Below, piece after piece: positions 32,486 to 44,394 of a stretch of DNA of 45,926 bases. The DNA is from Candidatus Effluviviaceae Genus I sp. GTDB taxonomy: Bacteria > Joyebacterota > Joyebacteria > Joyebacterales > Joyebacteraceae. A program made the position numbers and the translations under genes. Numbering within the stretch: the first letter of the stretch is position 1; each line of letters begins with the position of its first letter. The stretch is from assembly GCA_016867725.1 (NCBI GenBank), contig VGIX01000014.1:1-45926 (forward strand), written 5' to 3'. The notes under the pieces were generated by a model. That model was not told the DNA's origin. It saw only the letters and a list, made by a program, of their open reading frames with translations, and did not search any database.

Positions 32486-33736
32486 ATGTCGGGACGGACC
32501 GCGGCGGTCACGGGAATCGGTGCCATCACGCCCATCGGGTCGGGGCGCGAGGCGTTGTGGGACGCCCTGGTCGCGGGCGCGAACGGGGCGGGGCCGATCA
32601 CGCGCTTCGACGCGTCGGCGTACGCGGTGCGGATCGCCTGCGAGGTCAAGGACTTCGATCCCGACAAGCACATCGACAAGCGCGAATCCCGCAAGATGGA
32701 CCTCTGCACGCAGTACGGCGTGGCCGCGGCCCTCATGGCCTGGAAGGACTCCGGCCTCGCCGACTGCGGCTTCGACCCCTCGCGCGCGGGCGCGATCATC
32801 GGGTCGGGCGTCGGGGGCATTCAGACGCTCGAGGACCAGCACTCGACGCTCCTCTCGAAGGGCCCGCGCCGGGTGAGCCCGTACTTCATCCCGATGCTCA
32901 TCGCGGACATGCCCGCGGGGATGACGTCCATCCTGCTCGGGCTTCGGGGGCCGAACTTCGCGACGGTCTCCGCGTGCGCGTCGGGCGCCCACGCCATCGG
33001 CGAGGCGCTCCGGGCGATCCAGCGCGGGGACGCCGACGTCGTCGTGACGGGAGGCTGCGAGGCGGCCGTCTGCCCGCTCGCGGCCGCCGGCTTCGCCTCG
33101 ATGAAGGCGCTGTCGTCGCGCAACGACGACCCGGCGCGGGCCTCGCGGCCGTTCGACGCGGGGCGCGACGGGTTCGTGCTCGGCGAGGGGGCGGGGATCG
33201 TCGTGCTCGAGGAGCTCGAGCACGCGAAGCGGCGCGGCGCGCGCATCGACGCGCTCCTCGTCGGCTACGGGGCGACGGCCGACGCGTACCACATGACCGC
33301 GCCCGATCCCGGGGGCGAGGGGGCCGCGGCGGCGATGGCCGCCGCGCTGAGCGACGCGCACGCGTCGCCCGACGAGGTGCAGTACGTGAACGCGCACGGC
33401 ACCTCGACGCCGCTCAACGACAAGTGCGAGACCGAGGCGCTGAAGGCGGTCTTCGGCGACCACGCGAAGCGGCTCGCGGTCTCGTCCACGAAGTCGATGA
33501 TCGGCCATCTCCTCGGCGCCGCCGGCGGCGTGGAGTTCGCCGCGACCGCGCTCGCGATCGCGAACTCGGTCGTCCCCCCGACCATCAACTACGAGACACC
33601 CGACCCCGAGTGCGACCTCGACTACGTTCCGAACCAGGCCAGGGACGCGAGGATCACGTTGGCTCTCACCAACTCGTTCGGCTTCGGCGGGCACAACGCC
33701 GTGCTCGCGCTTCGCCGGTTCGAGGGACAAGGATGA
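32486..33736 (+). CDS. fabF: Beta-ketoacyl-ACP synthase II
   Basis: ATG 32486. The 416-residue condensing enzyme has the Cys164 nucleophile in [12 protein letters not shown] and the two catalytic histidines His304 ([12 protein letters not shown]) and His341 ([12 protein letters not shown]). It ends in [19 protein letters not shown]. It elongates acyl-ACP with malonyl-ACP. The Cys-His-His set separates it from chain-length-factor or KAS III proteins. rnc begins nine bases after its stop. Confidence 0.96.
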   Translation: MSGRTAAVTGIGAITPIGSGREALWDALVAGANGAGPITRFDASAYAVRIACEVKDFDPDKHIDKRESRKMDLCTQYGVAAALMAWKDSGLADCGFDPSRAGAIIGSGVGGIQTLEDQHSTLLSKGPRRVSPYFIPMLIADMPAGMTSILLGLRGPNFATVSACASGAHAIGEALRAIQRGDADVVVTGGCEAAVCPLAAAGFASMKALSSRNDDPARASRPFDAGRDGFVLGEGAGIVVLEELEHAKRRGARIDALLVGYGATADAYHMTAPDPGGEGAAAAMAAALSDAHASPDEVQYVNAHGTSTPLNDKCETEALKAVFGDHAKRLAVSSTKSMIGHLLGAAGGVEFAATALAIANSVVPPTINYETPDPECDLDYVPNQARDARITLALTNSFGFGGHNAVLALRRFEGQG

Positions 33737-33745
33737 GACGCGCCC

Positions 33746-34597
33746 ATGGCCATCACCGACCGGGTGCTTAGGGGCCTCGCGGCGCTCACGCGCCGAGGCC
33801 CGAGCCCCGACGAGAAGCGACGGAAGGCGCTCCGCAAGCTCTGCGGTGCGCTGGGCGTCCGTTTCCGCGACATCCGCCTCCTCAACCAGGCCCTCATGCA
33901 CCGCTCGTACAGCTACGAGGCCGACCTCGACCGCCACGAGTCGAACGAGCGCATGGAGTTCCTCGGCGACGCGGTCCTCGGGCTCGTCGTCAACGAGCAC
34001 CTGTACGCCACGTACGCGGAGCGCGAGGAAGGGCGACTCACCAAGATCAAGTCGCTCCTCGTCAGCGAGGCCGTGCTTTCGAGGACCGCCGACGAGCTCT
34101 CGCTCGGCGACTTCGTGCTGCTCTCCGACAACGAGCGGCAGTCCGGCGGCGGCGGCCGCGCGTCCATCATCGCCGATGCGCTGGAGGCCGTGATCGCGGC
34201 GATCTACCTCGACTCGGGACTCCCCGCCGCGAGGAGGTTCATCCAGCGGCACCTCCTGGCCGGGATGGACGATCTCCTCGAGGTGGACGAGTACAAGAAC
34301 TACAAGAGCATGATCCAGGAGCACGCGCAGCGGAAGATGGGCGCGAGGCCCCGCTACCGCGTCGTGTCCGTCAAGGGCCCGGAGCACCAGCGGGTCTTCT
34401 TCGTCGAGCTCAAGCTCGGCGGGCGCGCGGTAGGGAGGGGCGAGGGGAAGAACAAGAAGGAAGCGGAGCAGGCGGCCGCGCGCAGCGCGCTCGGCAAGCT
34501 CGGCCTGCTGAACCGAGGCGGCGAGGCCCGAAGACAGCCGCGCTCGGCGTCGCGCCGATCGCGCGGCAGGGGCAGGCGGAAGGAGTCCTCGCGATGA
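33746..34597 (+). CDS. rnc: Ribonuclease III
   Basis: ATG 33746. The 283-residue protein has the RNase III signature ERMEFLGDAVLG (68-79, with Glu71 and Asp75 as metal ligands) and a second acidic pair in ADALEAVIAAIYLD. A double-stranded-RNA-binding domain follows at about 188-257 (YKSMIQEHAQRKMG to EAEQAAARSALGKL). The final 25 residues are an Arg/Ser-rich tail absent from shorter homologues. It processes rRNA precursors and structured mRNAs. Position after acpP-fabF is widely conserved. Its stop overlaps the next ATG (ATGA). Confidence 0.95.
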   Translation: MAITDRVLRGLAALTRRGPSPDEKRRKALRKLCGALGVRFRDIRLLNQALMHRSYSYEADLDRHESNERMEFLGDAVLGLVVNEHLYATYAEREEGRLTKIKSLLVSEAVLSRTADELSLGDFVLLSDNERQSGGGGRASIIADALEAVIAAIYLDSGLPAARRFIQRHLLAGMDDLLEVDEYKNYKSMIQEHAQRKMGARPRYRVVSVKGPEHQRVFFVELKLGGRAVGRGEGKNKKEAEQAAARSALGKLGLLNRGGEARRQPRSASRRSRGRGRRKESSR

Positions 34598-35760
34598 ACT
34601 TCACGCTGACGGAAGAGCAGCGCATGCTCAGGGACCTCTGCGCGCAGATCGCGCGGGAGAAGATCCTCCCCGTGCGCGCCGAGCTGGACGAGAGCGGCGA
34701 GTTTCCCTGGGACGTCGTGAAGGTGATGGCGGCCTCGGACATCTACGGCGTCTACATCCCGGAGGAGTACGGCGGACTCGGCGGGGGCGTGCTCGAGATG
34801 TGCATCGCCACCGAGGAGCTGTCGCGCGTCTGCAGCGGCATCGCGCTGGCGTTCGCCGCGTCGGCGCTCGGGGCGTACCCCATCCTGCTCTTCGGAAGCG
34901 AGGAGCAGAAGAAGAAGTACCTCCCGGACATCGCGAGCGGGAAGAAGCTCGCCGCGTTCGCCCTCACCGAGGCGAACGCCGGGAGCGACGCCGGGGCGGT
35001 GGAGACGCGCGCGGAGCTCTCGGGGGATTCGTACGTTCTGAACGGGACGAAGCAGTGGATCACGAACGGCGGCGAGGCCGAGACCTACACGGTCGTCGCC
35101 CGCACGAGCAAGGGCACCGGCATCCGCGGCATCTCGGCGTTCATCGTCGAGAAGGGCACGCCGGGCTTCACGTTCGGGAAGAAGGAGAACAAGATGGGCA
35201 TCCGCGCCTCCGCGACGCGCGAGCTCGTCTTCCAGGACTGCCGCGTTCCGAGGGAGAACCTCCTCGGTCGCGAGGGCATGGGGTTCCTCGCCGCGATGCG
35301 CACGTTCGACCTGTCGCGCCCCGGCGTCGCCGCGCAGGCGGTCGGCATCGCGCAGGGGGCGCTCGACGAGGCGCTCAAGTACGCGCGGCACCGCGAGCAG
35401 TTCGGGCAGCCGGTGGCGTCCTTCCAGGGGCTTCAGTTCATGCTCGCCGACATGGCGACGCAGGTCGAGGCCGCCAGGGCGCTCGTCTACCTCGCGGCGC
35501 GCGCTGCCGACGCCGGCGAGAAGAGCATGGCGAAGCTCTCGGCGATGGCCAAGGTCTTCGCGTCCGACGTCGCGATGCGCGTGACGACCGACGCCGTGCA
35601 GGTGCTCGGCGGATACGGCTACATGAAGGAATATCCCGTCGAGAAGATGATGCGCGACGCCAAGATCACGCAGATCTACGAGGGGACGAACCAGATCCAG
35701 CGCGCCATCATCGCCTCCGCGGTCATCAAGGAGAGCGCCGCGAAGGAGAAGGGGGAGTAG
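34594..35760 (+). CDS. Acyl-CoA dehydrogenase
   Basis: ATG 34594 overlaps the rnc stop. The 388-residue flavoprotein has the family marks YGVYIPEEYGGLGGG, FALTEANAGSDAG, the flavin-binding NGTKQWITNG, and the R(H)REQFGQPVASFQ segment. QVLGGYGYMKEYPVEKMMRDAKI leads to the catalytic base Glu363 in YEGTNQIQR, as in short-chain acyl-CoA and butyryl-CoA dehydrogenases. It takes electrons from, or gives them to, an acyl-CoA/enoyl-CoA pair through ETF, encoded by the next two genes. The exact acyl substrate cannot be assigned. Confidence 0.93.
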   Translation: MNFTLTEEQRMLRDLCAQIAREKILPVRAELDESGEFPWDVVKVMAASDIYGVYIPEEYGGLGGGVLEMCIATEELSRVCSGIALAFAASALGAYPILLFGSEEQKKKYLPDIASGKKLAAFALTEANAGSDAGAVETRAELSGDSYVLNGTKQWITNGGEAETYTVVARTSKGTGIRGISAFIVEKGTPGFTFGKKENKMGIRASATRELVFQDCRVPRENLLGREGMGFLAAMRTFDLSRPGVAAQAVGIAQGALDEALKYARHREQFGQPVASFQGLQFMLADMATQVEAARALVYLAARAADAGEKSMAKLSAMAKVFASDVAMRVTTDAVQVLGGYGYMKEYPVEKMMRDAKITQIYEGTNQIQRAIIASAVIKESAAKEKGE

Positions 35761-35769
35761 CCAGCGCCG

Positions 35770-36570
35770 ATGAACGTCGTCGTCCTGCTCAAGCAGGTTC
35801 CCGACACAACGGACGTGCGGATCGACCGGGAGACGAACACCCTCATCCGCGAGGGAGTCCCGAGCATCATCAACCCCTTCGACATGTACGCGATCGAGGA
35901 GGGGCTGAGGCTCCGTGAGCGCGCCGGGGGCGGCACGGTCACCGTGATGTCCATGGGGCCGCCGCAGGTGGAGGCGTCGCTCCGGGACGCCATCGCCATG
36001 GGCGTCGACGACGCGGTGCTCCTCTCGGACCGCGCGTTCGCCGGGTCCGACACGTGGTCCACGTCGTACACGCTGGCGGCCGGGATCCGGAAGCGCGGGG
36101 CGTTCGACGTCGTGCTCTGCGGCAAGCAGGCCATCGACGGCGACACCGGGCAGGTGGGCCCGGGCGTCGCGGAGCTTCTCGACGCGCCGCAGGTGACGCA
36201 CGTGCGGAAGATCGAGCTCGGGCCGGACGGCGTGGCCGAGGTCGAGCGCCTCATGGAGGACGGCACGGACGTGCTCCGCGTGAGGCCGCCCGCGGTGTTC
36301 AGCGTGGTCAAGGAGATCAACGAGCCGAGGCTGCCCTCGCTCAAGGGAAAGATGCGCGCGAAGAAGGCCGAGATCGCGGTGTGGCGGGCGGCCGACCTTG
36401 AGGTGGACGCGCGCGAGCTCGGGCTCGACGGCTCGCCGACGCGGGTCGTCAGGATCTTCGCGCCCGAGGCGAGACCGGGCGGGAAGGTCCTCTCGGGCAC
36501 CGCCGACGAGGTCGTCGCCGAGCTCGCGGCCGAGCTCGCTGCGGTCGTGAAAGGAAGCCAGCGGGGGTGA
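35770..36570 (+). CDS. etfB: Electron transfer flavoprotein beta subunit
   Basis: ATG 35770 starts MNVVVLLKQVPDTTDVRID. The 266-residue subunit has NPFDMYAIEEGLRLRE, VLCGKQAIDGDTGQVGPGVAELL (nucleotide-binding region) and PAVFSVVKEINEPRLPSLKGKMRAKK. It pairs with EtfA and accepts electrons from the neighbouring dehydrogenase. Whether its site holds AMP (ordinary ETF) or a second FAD (bifurcating ETF) cannot be read directly; the ferredoxin-fused EtfA partner favours the bifurcating type. It overlaps etfA by four bases. Confidence 0.93.
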   Translation: MNVVVLLKQVPDTTDVRIDRETNTLIREGVPSIINPFDMYAIEEGLRLRERAGGGTVTVMSMGPPQVEASLRDAIAMGVDDAVLLSDRAFAGSDTWSTSYTLAAGIRKRGAFDVVLCGKQAIDGDTGQVGPGVAELLDAPQVTHVRKIELGPDGVAEVERLMEDGTDVLRVRPPAVFSVVKEINEPRLPSLKGKMRAKKAEIAVWRAADLEVDARELGLDGSPTRVVRIFAPEARPGGKVLSGTADEVVAELAAELAAVVKGSQRG

Positions 36571-37766
36571 GCGTGAGCAGCATCGAGGTCCTCGACGAGC
36601 GCTGCGTCGGCTGCGAGCTGTGCGTCCGGGCGTGCCTGTACGACGCCATCGAGATGCGCGACGACGTGGCGGTCATCAAGGACAACTGCACCCTGTGCGG
36701 CGCGTGCGTGGACGCCTGCAAGTTCGGCGCGATCATCCTCCGCAAGGAGGCGAAGGAGGCCGCCACGCCCGACGCGTACCGCGGCGTCTGGGTCGTCGCC
36801 GAGCAGCGGGACGGGGCGCTGCACGGCGTGAGCTTCGAGCTGCTCGGGAAGGGGCGCGAGCTGGCCGACGCGCGGGGCGCGCGTCTGTCGGCGGTCCTCA
36901 TCGGCTCGGGCGTCGAGGGTCTCGCGAAGGACCTCGTCGAGCGCGGCGCCGACGAGGTGCTCGTCGTGGACGAGCCGGAGCTCGCGCACTACCTCGACGA
37001 GCCGTACGCCGCGGTCGTCGCCGACCTCATCGAGCGCCATCGCCCCGAGATCGTGCTCACCGGCGCGACCACGCTCGGCCGGTCCATGATCCCCCGCGTC
37101 GCCGTCCGCGTGAAGACCGGCCTCACGGCGGACTGCACCGGGCTTGCGATCGACGACGAGTCGGGCGGTCTCCTGCAGACGCGCCCGGCCTTCGGCGGCA
37201 ACATCATGGCGACGATCGTCTGCCCCAATCACCGCCCCCAGATGGCGACCGTGCGGCACAAGGTCATGAAGCCGCTCGAGCCTGCGCCCGGCAGGCAGGG
37301 GAAGGTCGCGCGCGAGCGCGTCGCGAAGACGCTGCTCTCGTCGCGAGCCGAGTTCGTCCGCTTCGTGAAGGACGTCACGCAGACGGTCAACATCGCCGAG
37401 GCCGACATCATCGTGTCGGGCGGGCGCGGGCTCGGCGGCTCCGAGAGCTTCCGGCTCGTCGAGGAGCTCGCCCGCGCGATCGGCGGCGCCGTCGGGGCGT
37501 CGCGCGCGGCGGTGGACGCCGGGTGGATCCCCTACTCGCACCAGGTGGGGCAGACGGGGAAGACGGTCCAGCCGAAGGTCTACATCGCGTGCGGGATCTC
37601 GGGCGCCGTGCAGCACCTCGCGGGGATGCAGTCGTCCAAGGTCATCGTGGCGATCAACAAGGACCCCGACGCGCCGATCATGCGGTCGGCGACGTACGCC
37701 GTCGTCGGCGACCTCTTCGAGGTCCTGCCCGCGCTCACCAGGCGGCTTAGGGCCGAGCTCTCGTAG
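36567..37766 (+). CDS. etfA: Electron transfer flavoprotein alpha subunit with N-terminal 2x4Fe-4S domain
   Basis: GTG 36567 overlaps the etfB stop (GTGA). The 399-residue protein starts with a two-cluster ferredoxin domain (C13, C16, C19, C23 and C41, C44, C47, C51). The EtfA fold follows (from about residue 72), with ILTGATTLGRSMIPRVA, SGGRGLGG and GASRAAVDAGWIPYSHQVGQTGK. The last part is KVYIACGISGAVQHLAGM, the FAD-binding region. Ferredoxin-fused EtfA is known from caffeyl-CoA reductase-type bifurcating complexes, where ferredoxin is the low-potential acceptor. Its 3' end overlaps the convergent minus-strand gene by 20 bases. Confidence 0.93.
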   Translation: MSVSSIEVLDERCVGCELCVRACLYDAIEMRDDVAVIKDNCTLCGACVDACKFGAIILRKEAKEAATPDAYRGVWVVAEQRDGALHGVSFELLGKGRELADARGARLSAVLIGSGVEGLAKDLVERGADEVLVVDEPELAHYLDEPYAAVVADLIERHRPEIVLTGATTLGRSMIPRVAVRVKTGLTADCTGLAIDDESGGLLQTRPAFGGNIMATIVCPNHRPQMATVRHKVMKPLEPAPGRQGKVARERVAKTLLSSRAEFVRFVKDVTQTVNIAEADIIVSGGRGLGGSESFRLVEELARAIGGAVGASRAAVDAGWIPYSHQVGQTGKTVQPKVYIACGISGAVQHLAGMQSSKVIVAINKDPDAPIMRSATYAVVGDLFEVLPALTRRLRAELS

Positions 37767-39066
37767 CCGCCTCCATCTCCCTGAGTCTCTCCGACACGAG
37801 CGCGTCGAGCCGGTCGGCGAGGGCCGGGCGGCTCACCGCCGCCCGCGCGGCGCGACCGGCCGCCTTCGCCCGCGAGACCGGGACGCGCCCGAGGAGCCCC
37901 TGCGGCAGCATCTCCGCGACGACCCGTCCGCTCATGTCCTCGGGCACCGGCACGCCGACGAGCGCAAGGAGGGTCGGGGCGACGTCGAGCGTCGTCATCT
38001 GAAGCGGCACCGGCGTCGAGTGCGCGTCGCGCCCGTGGAGGATGAACACCCCCGGCGGGGCGGCGACCGAGCCGAGCGACGCGTCGCCGAGTCCCGGCGG
38101 GCGCGCCCCGTACACGGAGCAGACGACCAGGAAGGTGCGCTCGTCGCACAGGCTCCGGAATCGCTCCACCGCCGCATCGATGAACAGGTGATACGCTCCG
38201 ACCACTCCCGCGTGCGCGTCCGCGCCCGGGGCCTCCGTCCCTGACGCCGCGGACGCGGCGGCCGGCAGGAAGCGGCGGGAGACGGCGTCCAGGCCGCCGA
38301 GGTACACGAGCGCGAGGTGGGGCTCCTCCCGCGTGATGAGGTCCGCCGCGACCTCCACGGTCGTCATGTCGGCGAGGAGCGACCATCTGAGGCCGGCGAC
38401 CGCCTCATCCCACGCGGCGTCCGGTCGCCGGGGGCTGCCGCCCAGCATCCCCGCGAACACCGCATCGAGCGCCGCTTCGGCCTGGACCACGGCGTCCCGG
38501 ACGACCCCCTCGAGCGCGGGGTCCGTCTGGCCGGGCGCGTCCGCGAAGAGCGCCGGGGGGAGCGCGGCGTCGCGGGACGCGCTCGCGGGAAGGTAGGGCG
38601 CCGCGACGCCGGCGGCGCGCCGCCCGACCGGCCAGGTTCCCGGCCAGCCCACCGTGACCGTGCGGCCGCCCGCGGCGCGGACGGCCCCGGTGACGGCGGG
38701 CGACAGCCCGAACAGGCTCCCGCCGCCGGGCCCGGCGACCGCGCGGCGCGCGTCGTCGTCCAGCGGGCGGCCCGTCGCGAGCGTCGTCCATCCGACGAGG
38801 GGGAGCGGCGGCTCGTCGGCCGTGATGAGCGCGGTGGTCGCCCGGCGCAGCACGCGGCTCACGCCCGGGAGCCCGCCCCTCTGCGCGAACTGCGTGACGA
38901 GCTGGCCGTCCAGCCCGTCCACCGCCAGGACGATGACCCGGTAGCCGGTCGCCGGCGCGACCGGGACGCGCGGCGACGGCTTCCACGCAAGCGCGAGCGC
39001 GAGCGCGGCGGTCCCTGCTGCGAGCGCGCCCACCAGCAGCGCGCGTCTTGCCTTCGTGCCGACCAC
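37747..39066 (-). CDS. Alkaline-phosphatase-superfamily protein, probably catalytically inactive
   Basis: GTG 39066 has an AAAGGGGGG ribosome site. The 439-residue protein has an N-terminal hydrophobic segment (8-27), a probable uncleaved anchor or signal. Its fold matches type I phosphodiesterase/phosphatase proteins: VLAVDGLDG (Asp50), the nucleophile region [10 protein letters not shown] (Thr94/95), [10 protein letters not shown] (Asp260) and the closing [22 protein letters not shown]. Most other metal ligands are missing. The His four residues after Asp260 is Arg264, the usual SDHG reads SVYG (317-320), and no His occupies the later conserved position. Hydrolysis therefore seems unlikely, and a binding or structural role is possible. 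It overlaps etfA tail to tail. Confidence 0.78.
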   Translation of the reverse strand: MVGTKARRALLVGALAAGTAALALALAWKPSPRVPVAPATGYRVIVLAVDGLDGQLVTQFAQRGGLPGVSRVLRRATTALITADEPPLPLVGWTTLATGRPLDDDARRAVAGPGGGSLFGLSPAVTGAVRAAGGRTVTVGWPGTWPVGRRAAGVAAPYLPASASRDAALPPALFADAPGQTDPALEGVVRDAVVQAEAALDAVFAGMLGGSPRRPDAAWDEAVAGLRWSLLADMTTVEVAADLITREEPHLALVYLGGLDAVSRRFLPAAASAASGTEAPGADAHAGVVGAYHLFIDAAVERFRSLCDERTFLVVCSVYGARPPGLGDASLGSVAAPPGVFILHGRDAHSTPVPLQMTTLDVAPTLLALVGVPVPEDMSGRVVAEMLPQGLLGRVPVSRAKAAGRAARAAVSRPALADRLDALVSERLREMEAATRARP

Positions 39067-39083
39067 GGTCCCCCCTTTGCGTG

Positions 39084-39112
39084 TTGCCGGGCGAGCGGCT
39101 TGTGGATAGACT
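39084..39112 (+). promoter_or_regulatory. Candidate sigma70 promoter of uvrA
   Basis: TTGCCG (39084-39089), 17 bases, TAGACT (39107-39112), followed by the palindrome CTAGCTAG (39111-39118). The start would fall at about 39118-39120, on or beside the ATG. A minus-strand TTGACT (39141-39136) with TAGCTA 18 bases on could serve the divergent phosphatase-like gene. Confidence 0.4.
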
Positions 39113-39119
39113 AGCTAGC

Positions 39120-42022
<2,903 letters not shown>

Positions 42023-42026
<4 letters not shown>

Positions 42027-42763
42027 GGAGGATCGACCGGGACGCCTTCGCGTCGTGGCCCGCGTACTACCGGCACTACCAGGCGGAGCTCGCGCGGCGC
42101 TTCCTGATCCCGTTCCTCGAGCAGCACGGCGTCCGCGTGGCGGGCAGCCGGGTGCTCGACGCGGGCTGCGGCATCGGCGGCGTCACCGCGGCGCTCGCGG
42201 AGAGGGGTGCCGCCTGCCTCGGCATCGACATCGGCGTCTTCGAGTGGTCGAGCGGCCCCAACCTCGAGTTCCGGCGCGCCGACGTGCTCGACGCGGGCGT
42301 CGCAGCTTCGCTTCGCGGCCGGTACGACCTGGTCGTGCTCCGCGACGTCGTCGAGCACATCGAGGACAAGGCCCGGTTGCTCGCGCACGCGCGGGACGCG
42401 CTCGCGCAGGGCGGGGCGATCCTCGTCACGTTCCCGCCGTACTGGTCCCCGTTCGGCGCGCATCAGCAGACCGAGCTGCGCGGTTCGGCGCTGCGCCTCG
42501 TGCCGTACATGCACGCCCACCCGAGGCTGGCCCACATCGCGAGGACGCGCACGACGGTCTCCGGGTTCGAGCGGCTGCTTCCGCGCGCGGGTCTCGTCGC
42601 GCGCGCGCGGCGTCTCTACGTCTCGCGCCCGTCCTTCGAGCTGCGCTACGGAGTTCCGTCGGTGGTGTTTCCCCTGCCGTGGTTGCGCGGCGTGCGGGAG
42701 ATCGTCTGCACGGGAGCGACGTACCTCCTCCGCCGGAGCGGGGAGCTGCCAGAAACGCCTTGA
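42023..42763 (+). CDS. Class I SAM-dependent methyltransferase (UbiG/BioC-like)
   Basis: GTG 42023 overlaps the uvrA stop. The 246-residue protein has motif [16 protein letters not shown] (44-58), an acidic residue in GIDIG, and [26 protein letters not shown] followed by [20 protein letters not shown]. This is the layout of Methyltransf_11/UbiG-type enzymes, several of which modify lipids, quinones or glycans. The substrate is unknown. The C-terminal 80 residues have hydrophobic stretches ([17 protein letters not shown]) that may rest on a membrane or lipid substrate. The tight coupling to uvrA need not imply a repair role. Confidence 0.82.
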
Positions 42764-42788
42764 CCAGGGGGTGGAGCTCGACTAGCAT
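42760..42788 (+). promoter_or_regulatory. Sigma70 promoter of the gcv operon
   Basis: TTGACC (42760-42765), 17 bases, TAGCAT (42783-42788). As before rpmF, the -35 element contains the TGA stop of the upstream gene. The predicted start near 42795 leaves about 64 bases to the TTG start of gcvT. No glycine riboswitch could be drawn in that leader. Confidence 0.65.
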
Positions 42789-42858
42789 CGCCGGAAGCCT
42801 TTGGACGCCCGCGACGCCTCCTGTGGGCGCTCTCGCGGCGTCGGCGGGAGGCACTGCG

Positions 42859-44004
<1,146 letters not shown>

Positions 44005-44015
44005 GAGGTCAGGAC

Positions 44016-44393
44016 ATGGCGGCAGGCGAACTCCGTTTCACGAAGACCCACGAGTGGCTTCTGGTGCAGGGCGGTTCCGTGACGCTCGGCCTCACCGACT
44101 ACGCGCAGCACGAGCTGGGCGACATCGTGTTCGTCGAGCTCCCGGCCGTCGGCAAGGCCGTGCAGGCCGGCGACGTCGTCGCGACGGTCGAGTCGGTCAA
44201 GAGCGTGAGCGAGATCTACGCTCCGGTGTCGGGGTCGATCGCCGAGGTCAACGGCGCGCTCGATGGCTCGCCCGGCCTCATCAACAGCGACCCTATGGGC
44301 GAGGGGTGGATCCTCCGCATCGCCCTCTCCGACGCGGGCCAGACCGCCGGGCTCCTCACCCGGGACGCCTACGACAAGGAGATCGGCGCATAG
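44016..44393 (+). CDS. gcvH: Glycine cleavage system H protein
   Basis: ATG 44016 has GAGG seven bases upstream; an in-frame ATG at 44001 overlapping the gcvT stop (ATGA) would add five residues. The 125-residue protein has LRFTKTHEWL, GLTDYAQHELGDIVFVELP and the lipoylated Lys62 in TVESVKSVSEIYAPVSG. EWILxI-type residues close it. The lipoyl arm carries the methylamine group between GcvP and GcvT. gcvPA starts one base after its stop codon. Confidence 0.96.
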   Translation: MAAGELRFTKTHEWLLVQGGSVTLGLTDYAQHELGDIVFVELPAVGKAVQAGDVVATVESVKSVSEIYAPVSGSIAEVNGALDGSPGLINSDPMGEGWILRIALSDAGQTAGLLTRDAYDKEIGA

Positions 44394-44394
44394 G

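Noticed and set aside
42789-42858. A glycine riboswitch upstream of gcvT
   Set aside because: The leader from the predicted start to the TTG is only about 64 bases, too short for the tandem aptamer, and its conserved core was not seen.
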